A stretch of DNA of 6,381 nucleotides, taken from contig JAEZSM010000047.1 in NCBI GenBank assembly GCA_023421875.1, forward strand, positions 1 to 6,381. The letters run 5' to 3'. This stretch comes from Spirochaetota bacterium. Lineage in GTDB: Bacteria; Spirochaetota; Spirochaetia; Treponematales; Rectinemataceae. Under the pieces are notes generated by a model, which was not told the DNA's origin, made no database searches, and saw only the letters and a list, made by a program, of their open reading frames with translations. This document shows, in pieces, positions 6,251 to 6,381 of this stretch (its first letter is position 1; each line of letters opens with the position of its first letter). The position numbers and the translations under genes are program-made.

Positions 6251-6280
6251 AATATAATGAAAAAGCGTGGAAAAGGTAAA
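6251..6280 (-). promoter_or_regulatory. Sigma70-type promoter of the FmdB-type gene
   Basis: On the minus strand TTTACC (6275-6280) is followed after 18 bases by TATATT (6251-6256), one mismatch from the -10 consensus. Transcription would begin near 6244, giving a leader of about 44 bases with GAGG just before ATG 6200. The spacer is T-rich. No competing pair nearby is better. Confidence 0.5.
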
Positions 6281-6339
6281 GAGTGCGATCGAAATTGTTG
6301 GGATAGAAGCAGGAGGAAGAGAATAGGGCGTAGAAGGGA

Positions 6340-6355
6340 TATGAATACCTTCATA
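6340..6355. repeat. AT-rich inverted repeat, 6-bp arms
   Basis: TATGAA (6340-6345) and TTCATA (6350-6355) are perfect inverted copies around the loop TACC. It could be a regulator site or part of a weak hairpin between the FmdB-type gene and its upstream neighbour. No T-run follows on either strand, so it does not look like a terminator. Chance is a real alternative. Confidence 0.3.
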
Positions 6356-6381
6356 CCACCGTTCTGTTCCAATCCGGCATG

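Larger units (their letters stand above)
6201..6381. other. Upstream region of the FmdB-type gene at the right window edge
   Basis: Apart from the promoter at 6251-6280, this stretch holds a purine-rich run on the plus strand (about 6259-6338) and a perfect inverted repeat TATGAA-TACC-TTCATA (6340-6355). A plus-strand ATG at 6341 opens a short frame to the window edge, but its AAGGG is only 2 bases away. I could not assign a gene; a neighbouring gene may begin or end just beyond the edge. Confidence 0.35.

Noticed and set aside
6253..6258. Perfect TATAAT on the plus strand
   Set aside because: No acceptable -35 box lies 16-18 bases upstream, and the same bases serve as the -10 box of the better minus-strand promoter.
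6187..6372. Minus-strand 61-codon frame with a hydrophobic N-terminal stretch
   Set aside because: The hydrophobic residues come from a pyrimidine-rich tract that also contains the FmdB-type promoter, and the frame overlaps the FmdB-type start in another frame. A small membrane peptide cannot be excluded, but nothing positive supports it.

Overview
The window is ordinary-looking bacterial chromosome of moderately high GC. All six genes are plausible and densely packed, with strong AGGAGG-type ribosome binding sites, and no tRNA, rRNA, insertion sequence, CRISPR array or phage gene is visible. The gene content suggests an amino-acid-using, probably anaerobic bacterium: a GltPh-type amino-acid symporter, an aspartate/glutamate racemase-family protein, an opine-dehydrogenase-family protein and a cobalamin mutase-like protein. 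Synergistota or Spirochaetota would fit, but I cannot fix the phylum from the sequence; this is a low-confidence inference.

Layout from left to right. Positions 1-982 (minus) hold the first 327 residues of a dicarboxylate/amino-acid:cation symporter that runs off the left edge. It has a good sigma70-type promoter at 1064-1092. Across a 240-base divergent intergenic region, positions 1223-1921 (plus) encode an Asp/Glu racemase-family enzyme. It ends 4 bases from the end of a convergent gene at 1926-2618 (minus), which encodes a multi-span membrane protein of the TM-helix-repeat, MscS-related type. Upstream of that on the minus strand lie an opine-dehydrogenase-family gene (2656-3807), a 630-residue protein joining a cobalamin-binding domain to a glutamate-mutase-epsilon-like barrel (3794-5686), and an FmdB-type zinc-ribbon protein (5844-6200) with its own likely promoter.

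The centrepiece is the mutase-like gene and the opine-dehydrogenase gene, which overlap by 14 bases and so are probably co-translated. The first has the DxHxxG cobalamin ligand motif at its N terminus and a GlmE-like body, so it looks like GlmS and GlmE fused into one chain. The second has an intact NAD(P)-binding loop and the family's catalytic His and Asp. A two-step route is a reasonable inference: a B12-dependent carbon-skeleton or amino-group rearrangement of an amino acid, joined to NAD(P)H-dependent reductive condensation or its reverse. The substrate cannot be read from sequence. The racemase-family enzyme and symporter next door could supply or interconvert amino acids for it, but they lie in separate transcription units.
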